Below, one piece after another: positions 1 to 8,729 of a DNA stretch of 64,000 nucleotides (position 1 is its first letter; each line of letters starts with the position of its first letter). A program made the position numbers and the translations under genes. Location of the stretch: NCBI RefSeq assembly GCF_001468225.1, contig NZ_LNRU01000001.1:248001-312000 (forward strand), given 5' to 3'. The notes under the pieces were generated by a model, which ran no database searches, was not told where the DNA came from, and saw only the letters and a list, made by a program, of their open reading frames with translations. Source of the stretch: Sphingopyxis sp. H053. GTDB taxonomy: Bacteria > Pseudomonadota > Alphaproteobacteria > Sphingomonadales > Sphingomonadaceae.

Positions 1-580
1 GGACGGCGACTTTCGCCGGGTCGATGCCGATCGCGGCCATGTCGCCGCGCATCGCTTCGGAGACGGCAAGCAGGCCGGCGGCTTTCCTGCCCGCTTCGAT
101 CACCTGCGACTGCGTCGCCGGGTCATGGCCGAAGTGGCTGATGTCGGCGCCGCGCGCCTTGGTCGAAAAGGGGAGGCCGAGCGCGTCCGCGACACGCATC
201 GCGGCGGGGCCATCGGGATAGAAGAATTGCGCGTCGATCACGTCGAAGGACTGGCCGCGCACCGCGGACAGCGTGGCTCTTGCGACCTTTGCCGGATTGA
301 ATCTTGCGCCGACGCGCGGGATCAGCGTGAAGCGCGGGCGGAGGACGGTAAGCCCGTTCCAGACCTCGCTTCGCGGGAGGCTACGGAGCGCGCGATAGCG
401 TTTGTGGAGTGAGAGCGGGAAGGGTGGCAGGCCGACCGGTGCGACGATAGCGAGGTCGATGCCGGGCTGCGCCGCGAGCGCGCGCAGGCTTTTTTCGACG
501 AACAGGCCGAAGTTGGGCCGTGCCGCGTCGGGGAACAAAGTCGCGATCGACAGGACGCGCAAGGACGGAGCGGCGGACAC
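1..580 (-). CDS. glycosyltransferase family 4 protein, partial (3' end off window)
   Basis: Read from the minus strand, a GTG at 580 opens a frame that stays open to the window edge (about 193 residues). The N-terminus (RVLSIATLFPDAARPNFGLFVEK) and the segment FDVIDAQFFYPDGPAAMR followed by KARGADISHFG are typical of the N-terminal Rossmann half of GT4 retaining glycosyltransferases, which build surface polysaccharides from nucleotide sugars. The donor-binding C-terminal half is missing. The GTG follows immediately after the stop codon of the upstream regulator (581-583), so the two are probably co-transcribed. Substrate cannot be told. The start is inferred because no ATG fits the family N-terminus. 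Confidence 0.72.
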   Translation of the reverse strand, partial: MSAAPSLRVLSIATLFPDAARPNFGLFVEKSLRALAAQPGIDLAIVAPVGLPPFPLSLHKRYRALRSLPRSEVWNGLTVLRPRFTLIPRVGARFNPAKVARATLSAVRGQSFDVIDAQFFYPDGPAAMRVADALGLPFSTKARGADISHFGHDPATQSQVIEAGRKAAGLLAVSEAMRGDMAAIGIDPAKVAV

Positions 581-1141
581 TCAGAGCGTGCGGAGCAGGC
601 GGACGGCGACCGCGGCCCACGGCGGGTTGCTCACGACCTGCTGGCGCTGGCCGGTGCCGAGCGGGAGCAGGTGGAGCTTTTCGCCGTCGACGTTGAGCAG
701 GCGCGCGAAAAAGAAGCGGCCGGCGGGGCGCGGGACGAGCAGATCGCGGTTGAGCACGCTCGCCCAGTCGCCCTCGATGCGGCGGCACCAGATTTCATCG
801 CCCGCGCGATAGTCGCCGATCGAGGAGGTGACGCGCACCGCGACCATATCCTCGCCCGGGCGGGCGGTCAGCGCCTGTTCGACGCGCGTCGGCGCCTGCG
901 CGCCCTCGGCGCCGAGCAGCGCGGTGATCGTGAGCTGCGTGTCCTGCGGCAACTGGACGAGTTCGGCGGCGTCGACGCCGAGCGCGGCGGCGATGCGGTT
1001 CATCCAGCCGAGCGAGAGCGTGCGCGTCCCCGTTTCGAGGCGGCCGATCGTCTGCGCCGTCGTCGGCGGAACGCAGCGCTGGCCGACCTCTTCGAGCGTC
1101 AGCCCCTTGGCGCGGCGGACCGAGCGGATGCTGTTGATCAT
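581..1141 (-). CDS. helix-turn-helix (XRE-type) transcriptional regulator with S24/LexA-like C-terminal region
   Basis: 186 residues from ATG 1141. Residues 1-55 form an XRE-type HTH (RAKGLTLEEVGQRC, then TIGRLETGTRTLSLGWMNRIAAALG). The remainder (AVRVTSSIGDYRAGDEIWCRR) resembles the C-terminal fold of S24 repressors, but I see no clear catalytic Ser-Lys pair, so self-cleavage is doubtful. An in-frame upstream extension to 1312 exists but runs through an AT-richer stretch that looks like promoter DNA and lacks homology-like sequence; MINSIRSVRR is the natural start. Its stop abuts the start of the glycosyltransferase. Function beyond DNA binding is inference. Confidence 0.75.
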   Translation of the reverse strand: MINSIRSVRRAKGLTLEEVGQRCVPPTTAQTIGRLETGTRTLSLGWMNRIAAALGVDAAELVQLPQDTQLTITALLGAEGAQAPTRVEQALTARPGEDMVAVRVTSSIGDYRAGDEIWCRRIEGDWASVLNRDLLVPRPAGRFFFARLLNVDGEKLHLLPLGTGQRQQVVSNPPWAAVAVRLLRTL

Positions 1142-1228
1142 CGCAAAACCCTCAAATAACCAAATCGGTTTCTTCTTTCCTACAAAATATTCCAGTGTCA
1201 AGCCCGGTGTGTAGCAAAGGAGAATCGC

Positions 1229-1714
1229 ATGACCGCACGCCGCCTCGAAACGCATCTTCATCCCGACGACCGGATCGATCCGGGCAAGGCGGGGCCGCAG
1301 GTGATGCGCCATGTGACGGTCAATGTCGGCGAAAGCCCGATCGCCTGGCTGGCGTCGCGGGGGTTGTTGACCGACGCGCAGCTTTGCGCCGGTGAACGGC
1401 TACGCGCCGATTATGAGCGCGCGGGGCTGGCGGCGCGGGTGACGATGCGGTGGGATGCGGCACCGCCGGGAAAGAGCCGCGGCGGCGCGCGCGCCTCGGA
1501 TGCGTCGCTGGCGCGGATTGATGCGCACCGGCGCTTTCATGCCGCGCTCGACGCGGCCGGGCCGGGGCTGGCCGACATCTGCTGGCGCGTCATTTGCGCG
1601 GGCGAGGGGATTGGTGGGGCCGAGAAGGCGCTGGGCTGGCCCGCGCGGTCGGGCAAGCTGGTGCTGGGGCTGGCGCTCGACCGATTGGCGCGCTTTTACG
1701 GGACGGCATTATAA
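1229..1714 (+). CDS. DUF6456 domain-containing protein
   Basis: 161 residues, ATG 1229, preceded by AAAGGAGA at 1217-1224. The C-terminal half (RFHAALDAAGPGLADICWRVI, then GAEKALGWPARSGKLVLGLALDRLARFYG) is the DUF6456 signature, found in many alphaproteobacterial small proteins and presumed to be DNA-associated because related proteins carry an HTH in front. Here the N-terminal part is short and has no recognisable HTH. It is divergent from the XRE regulator with an 87-bp gap that should hold both promoters. Function unknown. Confidence 0.75.
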   Translation: MTARRLETHLHPDDRIDPGKAGPQVMRHVTVNVGESPIAWLASRGLLTDAQLCAGERLRADYERAGLAARVTMRWDAAPPGKSRGGARASDASLARIDAHRRFHAALDAAGPGLADICWRVICAGEGIGGAEKALGWPARSGKLVLGLALDRLARFYGTAL

Positions 1715-1763
1715 AACCGCATGACTGGAAGCGACTGGAAGTTGCCGGTCCACCTTTTTACTT

Positions 1764-1835
1764 CGTCATCCCCGCGAAAGCGGGGACCCAGCGAGCCGAC
1801 GTTGCTACTGGGTTCCCGCTTTCGCGGGAATGACG
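1764..1835. repeat. intergenic palindrome, family A (copy 1)
   Basis: Imperfect 72-bp inverted repeat. The left arm is cgtcatccccgcgaaagcgg and the right arm is its near reverse complement ending in cgggaatgacg, with a central spacer near tgctactgggt. It lies between the convergent DUF6456 gene and uup, so it could also act as a bidirectional terminator. The same arm design recurs more than a dozen times in the window. Confidence 0.85.
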
Positions 1836-1897
1836 ATTGTTGGGAATGGCTCTAATCCACGCCAATGCCGACCCGTCGCGGAAGCGGAGGGTGCGAC

Positions 1898-3673
<1,776 letters not shown>

Positions 3674-3807
3674 GATGAACGGCTCGCTACTGGCGCGTTC
3701 AGCATCATGCAAGCGCGCAGCGCACAAAGGCCGGAACGGGTTCGCTCCGTCTGCGTTACGGGGCGGACATAACAGATGACCGAAAGCCCGGTTCACAGGA
3801 GAATGAA

Positions 3808-4554
3808 ATGACGAAGCAAATGTTCGCCGTTATGGCAACCGGACTGGCGCTGATGGCGGCAACGCCCGCGCTTGCTCAGCAGGGAGGTTCGACGGTGACA
3901 GCAGCAACGACCCAGGGCCCGATCCTGTCCTTTGCGGTCAGCGAGGAAGTGCGTTCGCGTCCCGACCAGGCGACCGTGGGCGCCGGCGTGACGACGACCG
4001 CGCCGACCGCGGTCGAATCGATGCGCGCCAATGCCGCCGCGATGGACAAGCTGATCGCCGCCGTAAAGGCGCGCGGGATCAAGGCCGAGGATATCCAGAC
4101 GAGCGGCATCAACCTGTCGCCGCAGTATGACTATAATAATCGCGGTGATGGCCAGCCGCCGCGCTTCCTCGGTTATCAGGTGTCGAACAGCGTGCGCGTG
4201 ACGACGTCGAAGATCGAAGACATCGGGCCGCTGCTCGACGCACTGGTCGCCGCGGGCGGCACGAACATCGACGGCCCGTCGTTCGGCATGAAGGATCCCG
4301 ACGCGCAATTGGTCGGCGCGCGCGGCACCGCGATCAAGGCGGCCGAAGCGAAGGCGCAGGATTATGCGCGCCTCGCGGGCTTCCGCGGCGTCGAGCTGGT
4401 GTCGATCAGCGAAGGCGGCAGCTTTGGCCCGCAGCCGCCGATGCCGATGGTGCGCATGGCGATGGATGCCGGTTCGGCAAAGGCCACGCCGGTCGAGCCC
4501 GGTCGGGTCGCCAACACGCTGACGCTGAATTTCCAGTATCGTCTGGTGAAGTAA
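3808..4554 (+). CDS. SIMPL domain (DUF541) periplasmic protein
   Basis: 248 residues from ATG 3808 with ACAGGAGAATGAA upstream. Residues 1-24 are a signal peptide ending ATPALAQ. The mature part has the DUF541/SIMPL fold: ILSFAVSEEVRSRPDQATVGAGV at the front, then SMRANAAAMDKLIAAVKARGI and DIQTSGINLSPQYDY, finishing with LTLNFQYRLVK. Related proteins include E. coli YggE, an outer-envelope oxidative-stress protein, and animal SIMPL. Divergent from uup over about 130 bp. Precise role unknown. Confidence 0.88.
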   Translation: MTKQMFAVMATGLALMAATPALAQQGGSTVTAATTQGPILSFAVSEEVRSRPDQATVGAGVTTTAPTAVESMRANAAAMDKLIAAVKARGIKAEDIQTSGINLSPQYDYNNRGDGQPPRFLGYQVSNSVRVTTSKIEDIGPLLDALVAAGGTNIDGPSFGMKDPDAQLVGARGTAIKAAEAKAQDYARLAGFRGVELVSISEGGSFGPQPPMPMVRMAMDAGSAKATPVEPGRVANTLTLNFQYRLVK

Positions 4555-4565
4555 GCCAAAGATAG

Positions 4566-4644
4566 GCGTCGCCCCAGCGAGAGCTGGGGCCGCTATCGAC
4601 CTTGCGCTATGTCGCGAGCGATCCCAGCTTTCGCTGGGATGACG
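4566..4644. repeat. intergenic palindrome, family A variant (copy 2)
   Basis: Arms gtcgccccagcgagagctgg and ccagctttcgctgggatgac flank a central spacer. It sits in the 90 bp between two convergent genes and ends at the stop codon of the oxygenase gene. The core differs from copy 1 (cagcgaaagctg in place of cgcgaaagcg). Confidence 0.8.
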
Positions 4645-5328
4645 TCAAATCGCCAACTCCCCCTCGGCCCATGGCCAGGGCCGTTCGCGAAACCATTTGG
4701 TGATGATATATTTGCGGCCCTTGCGGACCTTCATCCCGTGATGAAGCGTGTCGGGGTTCGCGGTGCCGTCGAGATGGACATTGTTCCACGCGAGCAGCTT
4801 GCCGGCCTCGGGCTGATGCATTTTGCCGGTCGCGAGGAAGCGCGTCGCGCCGCCGGCATCGGGTTCGTTGAGATAGATCATCAGCGTCCAGCTGCGCTGG
4901 CCGGGGATCGCGCAATAGGTTTCCCAGTCGGCGCCGTGCGGATCGAAATAGTCGGTGTGCGCCTTGAACTCCTGTCCGACGTCGTAACGCTGGCCCTGCA
5001 TCGGCTCGCCATATTCGTGCGGGATGCCGGTGAGCTCGTGGAGGCGGTTGTTGACCGCGATCACGACCGGATCGCGGTGGTCGAGGTCGCAGGTCGTGCT
5101 GGTGCGAAAGGCGTCGTCGCCGTTCGGATCGGCGATCGTCGAGGGCCGCACGTCGCGGTCGATTTGCGTCATCAGCGCGGCGCAGGTTTCGGCGTCGAGA
5201 AAGCCCGACAGCATGAACTGTTGCAGCTTTGGCGTTGGCGCGCGGCGGATGCCGGGGACGGCGGCGAGCCGCTCGGCGGTACGGTCGGCGCCCGAGGTCG
5301 CCATGTCGACATGTTCATTCGCAGCCAT
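4645..5328 (-). CDS. 2OG-Fe(II) oxygenase, prolyl 4-hydroxylase-like
   Basis: 227 residues from ATG 5328. The C-terminal half matches the prolyl-4-hydroxylase alpha-subunit-like fold: iron ligands H124 and D126 in FKAHTDYFDP, a third histidine near 196 in TLHHGMKV, and a 2-oxoglutarate-binding lysine near 206 in KGRKY. ATRFLATGKMHQPEAGKLLAW is also typical. Such enzymes hydroxylate proline residues of proteins or peptides; the substrate cannot be inferred. The longer in-frame reading to 5520 runs antisense through tRNA-His and is not coding. Confidence 0.85.
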   Translation of the reverse strand: MAANEHVDMATSGADRTAERLAAVPGIRRAPTPKLQQFMLSGFLDAETCAALMTQIDRDVRPSTIADPNGDDAFRTSTTCDLDHRDPVVIAVNNRLHELTGIPHEYGEPMQGQRYDVGQEFKAHTDYFDPHGADWETYCAIPGQRSWTLMIYLNEPDAGGATRFLATGKMHQPEAGKLLAWNNVHLDGTANPDTLHHGMKVRKGRKYIITKWFRERPWPWAEGELAI

Positions 5329-5441
5329 GGCGCGCTTTTTAGCAGGGAAGCGCGTGCGAACAATGCTTGACGAGCGGGGGGATGCGCGCCTATTCGCCGC
5401 GCGCTGTCGAGGGTGCTTCGTGCGCCGCTCTTCGCTTATGT

Positions 5442-5519
5442 GGCGACCATAGCTCAGTTGGTTAGAGCGCCGGTTTGTGGTACCGGAGGTCGCGGGTTCG
5501 AGCCCCGTTGGTCGCCCCA
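5442..5519 (+). tRNA. tRNA-His (GUG)
   Basis: Full cloverleaf. Acceptor arm GCGACCA pairs with TGGTCGC; D-stem GCTC/GAGC; anticodon stem CCGGT/ACCGG encloses TTGTGGT with anticodon GTG; T-arm GCGGG/CCCGT. A G at 5442 forms the extra G-1 opposite discriminator C73 (5516), the identity element for histidyl-tRNA synthetase, and CCA is encoded at 5517-5519. Some alphaproteobacteria have lost G-1:C73; this one has kept it. Confidence 0.97.
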
Positions 5520-5617
5520 TTTTCTCTATCTTCGCGCATATGCGGGATTTGGGGTGACTCTCAGTCCCTATCGGATTATTGCGTCCTAACGTAATTTTCT
5601 AATGCGAGGATGAGTCT

Positions 5618-6667
5618 ATGTCCGCTGTCTGGGATTTCGCCGATTTCGACGATCATGAACATGTCCACATGTTCCGCGATCGCGCCAGCGGGCTGACGGC
5701 GGTCATCGCCGTCCACTCGACGCACCTTGGCCCCGGTGCGGGCGGTGTGCGATACTGGCACTATCCGCAGCGCGCGGCGGCGATCACCGATGCGCTGCGC
5801 CTGTCGCGCGGCATGAGCTACAAGAACGCGATGGCGGGGCTGCCGATGGGCGGCGGTAAGGGCGTGATCCTCGCCGACGAGGGCGCAGCGAAGACCCCCG
5901 AACTGCTCGCGGCGTTCGGCCGCGCGGTCGAATCGCTGGGCGGCGCCTATGTGACCGCCGAGGATGTCGGGATCACCGACGCCGACATGGTCCAGATTTC
6001 GAAGCACACCAAGCATGTCAGCGGCCTGCCGGTGGCGAGCGGCGAAGCGGGCGGCGACCCCGGCCCGCTGACCGCGCTCGGCGTGTACCTCGGCATCAAG
6101 GCGGCGATTCGCGAAGGGTTGAAGACCGACAGCGCCAAGGATGTGCGCATCGCGATCCAGGGCGTCGGCAGCGTCGGTGGCGGCGTCGCGCGGCGGCTGG
6201 CAGCCGAGGGCGCGAAGCTGACCCTCGCCGACGTCAATCTGGCGCGCGCGAAGGAACTCGCCGACGAACTCGGCGCCGAACTCGCCGATTCGGCCGCGAT
6301 CATGGAGGTCGAGGCCGATGTGCTGAGCCCCAATGCCTTGGGCGCGATCCTGACCGAGGCGAGCATCGAGAAACTGCGCGTGCCGATCGTCGCGGGCGGC
6401 GCGAACAACCAGCTCGCGACCGCGGCCGACGGCCAGCGCATCCACGACCGCGGCATCGTCTATGCCCCCGATTATGTGATCAACGCGGGCGGCATCATCA
6501 ACGTCGCGCTCGAATATCTGGGGCAGGGCAGCCGCGAGGAAGTCGAGAGCCGCATCCACCTGATCCCCGGCCGGCTTGCCGAAATCTGGGCCGAGAGCAA
6601 GGCGAGCGGCACGCCGGCGTCGGTTGTGGCCGACCGGATGGCGCAGAAGCTGATCGGGCGGGGCTAA
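5618..6667 (+). CDS. Leu/Glu/Phe/Val-type amino acid dehydrogenase
   Basis: 349 residues from ATG 5618 (GCGAGGATGAGTCT upstream). Oxidative deamination of branched-chain or related amino acids with NAD+. The N-terminal substrate domain has LGPGAGGVRYW and the catalytic lysines K69 (MSYKNAMAG) and K81 (GGGKGVILAD); the Rossmann domain has GVGSVGGGVARRLAAEGA near residue 188. Length and motifs fit leucine dehydrogenase, but phenylalanine or valine preference cannot be excluded. It stands alone after tRNA-His and is followed by a palindrome that may end the transcript. Confidence 0.88.
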   Translation: MSAVWDFADFDDHEHVHMFRDRASGLTAVIAVHSTHLGPGAGGVRYWHYPQRAAAITDALRLSRGMSYKNAMAGLPMGGGKGVILADEGAAKTPELLAAFGRAVESLGGAYVTAEDVGITDADMVQISKHTKHVSGLPVASGEAGGDPGPLTALGVYLGIKAAIREGLKTDSAKDVRIAIQGVGSVGGGVARRLAAEGAKLTLADVNLARAKELADELGAELADSAAIMEVEADVLSPNALGAILTEASIEKLRVPIVAGGANNQLATAADGQRIHDRGIVYAPDYVINAGGIINVALEYLGQGSREEVESRIHLIPGRLAEIWAESKASGTPASVVADRMAQKLIGRG

Positions 6668-6674
6668 CTCTTGA

Positions 6675-6753
6675 GCGTCGCCCCCGCGAAGGCGGGGGCC
6701 GCTGGAGAGGTAGCGTAAGGCCGATAGCGGCCCCCGCCTTCGCGGGGGCGACG
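6675..6753. repeat. intergenic palindrome, family A (copy 3)
   Basis: Arms gcgtcgcccccgcgaaggcg and its reverse complement ending gcgggggcgacg, separated by a spacer with ctggagaggtagcgtaaggc. It fills most of the gap between the dehydrogenase and the YbaN gene. The spacer is almost identical to that of the copy at 15916, which points to recent duplication. Confidence 0.85.
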
Positions 6754-6798
6754 GTTGTGGGATGGCCTCGGCGAGAAAACCCGCTAAGCCATCCCCCG

Positions 6799-7152
6799 AT
6801 GAAACGGCATTTTTATCTGGTCGCGGGCTGGGCGTCGTTGGGGCTTGGTGCGATTGGCGCGTTCGTGCCGTTGTTGCCAACGGTGCCGTTCGTCATCCTT
6901 GCCGCCTTTTGCTTTGCGCGCTCGTCGCCGCGGCTCGAGAATTGGCTGCTGACGCACCCGCATTTCGGGCACCATATCGCCGCGTGGCGCGCGAAGGGCG
7001 CGATCAGCCGCAAAGGCAAGATCGCCGCGACGGCCGCCTTTGCCTTCAGTATTGTCCTTGCCGCGATCTTTTCGCCCTGGCCGTGGGTGATGGTGCCGGT
7101 GATCGCCGCCGCCGTTACCGGAAGCTGGATATGGACGCGGCCTGAGGGTTGA
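6799..7152 (+). CDS. YbaN family (DUF454) membrane protein
   Basis: 117 residues from ATG 6799 (MKRHFYLVAG). Four hydrophobic segments, with the DUF454 signature GAIGAFVPLLPTVPFVILAAFCFARSS followed by LENWLLTHPHFG. Inner-membrane protein of unknown function. An in-frame ATG at 6757 lies inside palindrome copy 3 and is not favoured. A second palindrome separates it from ccmC, so co-transcription with the ccm genes is possible but not certain. Confidence 0.85.
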   Translation: MKRHFYLVAGWASLGLGAIGAFVPLLPTVPFVILAAFCFARSSPRLENWLLTHPHFGHHIAAWRAKGAISRKGKIAATAAFAFSIVLAAIFSPWPWVMVPVIAAAVTGSWIWTRPEG

Positions 7153-7162
7153 GGATTGCGTG

Positions 7163-7235
7163 TTCCCCGGCGAAAGCCGGGGCCCAGAATGCCACCGCAG
7201 CTTGCGCGCTCTGGGCCCCGGCTTTCGCCGGGGAG
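7163..7235. repeat. intergenic palindrome, family A variant (copy 4)
   Basis: Arms ttccccggcgaaagccgggg and its reverse complement, spacer around ccgcagcttgcgcgc. It lies directly after the YbaN stop codon and upstream of ccmC. It uses ccggcgaaagccgg at the core, a third arm variant of the same design. Confidence 0.8.
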
Positions 7236-7292
7236 CAGAAAGGCAAATTGCTGGACCGCTTTCTCCGGCTCGCCTAAGGACGACGCGATCCG

Positions 7293-8027
7293 ATGCACGC
7301 CTACGCTAATCCCACGCGCTTTCTTGCGATTGCCAAGCCGCTGACGCCGTGGTTGCTCGGCGCCGGGCTGTTGCTTGTGCTGGGCGGTGCGTGGGCCGGG
7401 CTCGCGATGGTGCCGGGCGATTACAAGCAGGGCGAAACCGCGCGCATCCTTTACGTCCATGTCCCGTCGGCCTGGCTCGGCATGGGCGGCTGGACGTCGC
7501 TGGCGATCGCCGGGCTGATCCAGCTTGTGTGGCGGCATCCGCTGTCGGGCATCGCCGCGCGCGCGATCGCCGTGCCGGGGATGCTGTTCACCGCGCTGTG
7601 CCTTGCGACCGGATCGATCTGGGGGCGCCCAACCTGGGGAACCTGGTGGGAATGGGACGGGCGGATGACGTCGATGCTCGTCCTCCTCTTTCTCTATGCG
7701 GGCTTTATCGCGCTGACGAGCGGCGACGACGGGCAGCGGCAGGGCGGTTCGTTGTCGCGCGGCGCGGCGATCTATGCGCTGGTCGGCGCGATCAATATTC
7801 CGATCATCAACCGCAGCGTCGTGTGGTGGAACAGCCTGCATCAGGGGCCGAGCATCACGCTGGGCGGATCGAGCATCGACGGGGCGCTGCTGTGGCCGTT
7901 GGGGTTGACCGTGCTCGGCTTTTCGTTGCTATTTGGCGCCATCGTCCTGATGCGGATGCGGCGGATCATCGCCGACAACCGTGTCGCGGCGCGGCTCAGG
8001 CGGCTGGCGGACGACGAGGGGATTTGA
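7293..8027 (+). CDS. ccmC: heme exporter CcmC
   Basis: 244 residues, ATG 7293, six predicted membrane segments. CcmC presents heme to CcmE in the periplasm during c-type cytochrome maturation (system I). The tryptophan-rich WWD motif PTWGTWWEWDGRMTS is at about residues 114-127, flanked by the two conserved histidines H56 (YVHVPSAW) and H183 (WWNSLHQG), which ligate heme. First gene of the ccm cluster, followed by ccmD with a 3-bp gap. Confidence 0.95.
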   Translation: MHAYANPTRFLAIAKPLTPWLLGAGLLLVLGGAWAGLAMVPGDYKQGETARILYVHVPSAWLGMGGWTSLAIAGLIQLVWRHPLSGIAARAIAVPGMLFTALCLATGSIWGRPTWGTWWEWDGRMTSMLVLLFLYAGFIALTSGDDGQRQGGSLSRGAAIYALVGAINIPIINRSVVWWNSLHQGPSITLGGSSIDGALLWPLGLTVLGFSLLFGAIVLMRMRRIIADNRVAARLRRLADDEGI

Positions 8028-8030
8028 CGC

Positions 8031-8186
8031 GTGACGGGGGTGATCAGCGGGGGCGGGCAATGGGCGTTTGTCGCCGCGGCCTATGGGCTGACGGTCGTCC
8101 TGACCGGCGCGGTACTTTGGGCGAGCTGGCGCGCGATGAAAAAGGCCGAGAAGCGCAGCGACGCGCTGCGAAAGGATCGTAAGTGA
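8031..8186 (+). CDS. ccmD: heme exporter accessory protein CcmD
   Basis: A 51-residue ORF with GTG start at 8031, three bases after the ccmC stop. It has a single membrane helix (QWAFVAAAYGLTVVLTGAVL) and a basic cytoplasmic tail (KKAEKRSDALRKDRK), which is the CcmD plan. CcmD helps release holo-CcmE from the CcmABC complex. Its TGA overlaps the GTG of ccmE (GTGA), so translation is probably coupled. Identification rests on size, topology and position. Confidence 0.88.
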   Translation: MTGVISGGGQWAFVAAAYGLTVVLTGAVLWASWRAMKKAEKRSDALRKDRK

Positions 8187-8620
8187 AGGCCAAGCATCAA
8201 CGGCTGATTCTGGCGCTGGTCGCGCTGTGCGGCGTCGGCGGTGCCGGTGTGCTCGCGGCGAGCGCGCTGCGCGACGAGGCGGCCTATTTCCGCACGCCGG
8301 TCGAGATCGAGGGCGGCAAGGCGGAGGTCGGCGAGCCGATGCGGCTGGGCGGCATGGTCGCCAAGGGCAGCATTCAGCGGCAGGCCGATGGCCTCACGAT
8401 CCGCTTCGTCGCGACCGACGGCAAGGCCTCGGTTCCGGTCGAATATAAGGGCATCGTCCCCGACCTGTTCGGCGAAGAGAGCGGCATGGTCGCCGACGGC
8501 CGGATGCGCGCCGACGGGACGTTTGTCGCCGATCGCATCCTCGCCAAGCATGACGAGCGCTATATGCCGCCGCAGATGGGCGATATGCCGAAGAATATGA
8601 AAACTGTGCCCAAAGCATGA
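8183..8620 (+). CDS. ccmE: heme chaperone CcmE
   Basis: 145 residues, GTG 8183. One N-terminal membrane anchor, then the OB-fold domain (GEPMRLGGMVAKGSIQRQ, GIVPDLFGEESGMVADGR). The covalent heme-binding histidine is H123 with Y127 in LAKHDERYMPP, the standard CcmE HxxxY motif. Takes heme from CcmC and passes it to the CcmF/CcmH ligase. The GTG start overlaps ccmD. A palindrome of about 90 bp separates it from ccmF inside the operon. Confidence 0.95.
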   Translation: MKAKHQRLILALVALCGVGGAGVLAASALRDEAAYFRTPVEIEGGKAEVGEPMRLGGMVAKGSIQRQADGLTIRFVATDGKASVPVEYKGIVPDLFGEESGMVADGRMRADGTFVADRILAKHDERYMPPQMGDMPKNMKTVPKA

Positions 8621-8634
8621 GGGCGAAAAAAATC

Positions 8635-8725
8635 CGTCGCCCCCGCGAAGGCGGGGGCCGCTGGCGGCCTGAGCCAGCGACGCTGTGTAAAACGACGGCG
8701 GCCCCCGCCTCCGCGGGGGCGACGG
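8635..8725. repeat. intergenic palindrome, family A (copy 5, inside ccm operon)
   Basis: Arms cgtcgcccccgcgaaggcgg and cccccgcctccgcgggggcg enclose a spacer with gagccagcgacgctgtgtaa. It lies between ccmE and ccmF, so transcription must pass through it if the ccm genes form one unit. One arm carries a C in place of T, giving one mismatch in the stem. Confidence 0.82.
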
Positions 8726-8729
8726 TTAG

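Noticed and set aside
1764-1835. Recurring palindromes considered as CRISPR repeats
   Set aside because: Copies are scattered kilobases apart with no spacer periodicity and no cas genes.
5329-5520. N-terminal extension of the oxygenase gene reading GLEPATSGTTNRRSNQLSYGR
   Set aside because: This peptide is a well-known artefact of translating the antisense strand of a tRNA; it coincides with tRNA-His.
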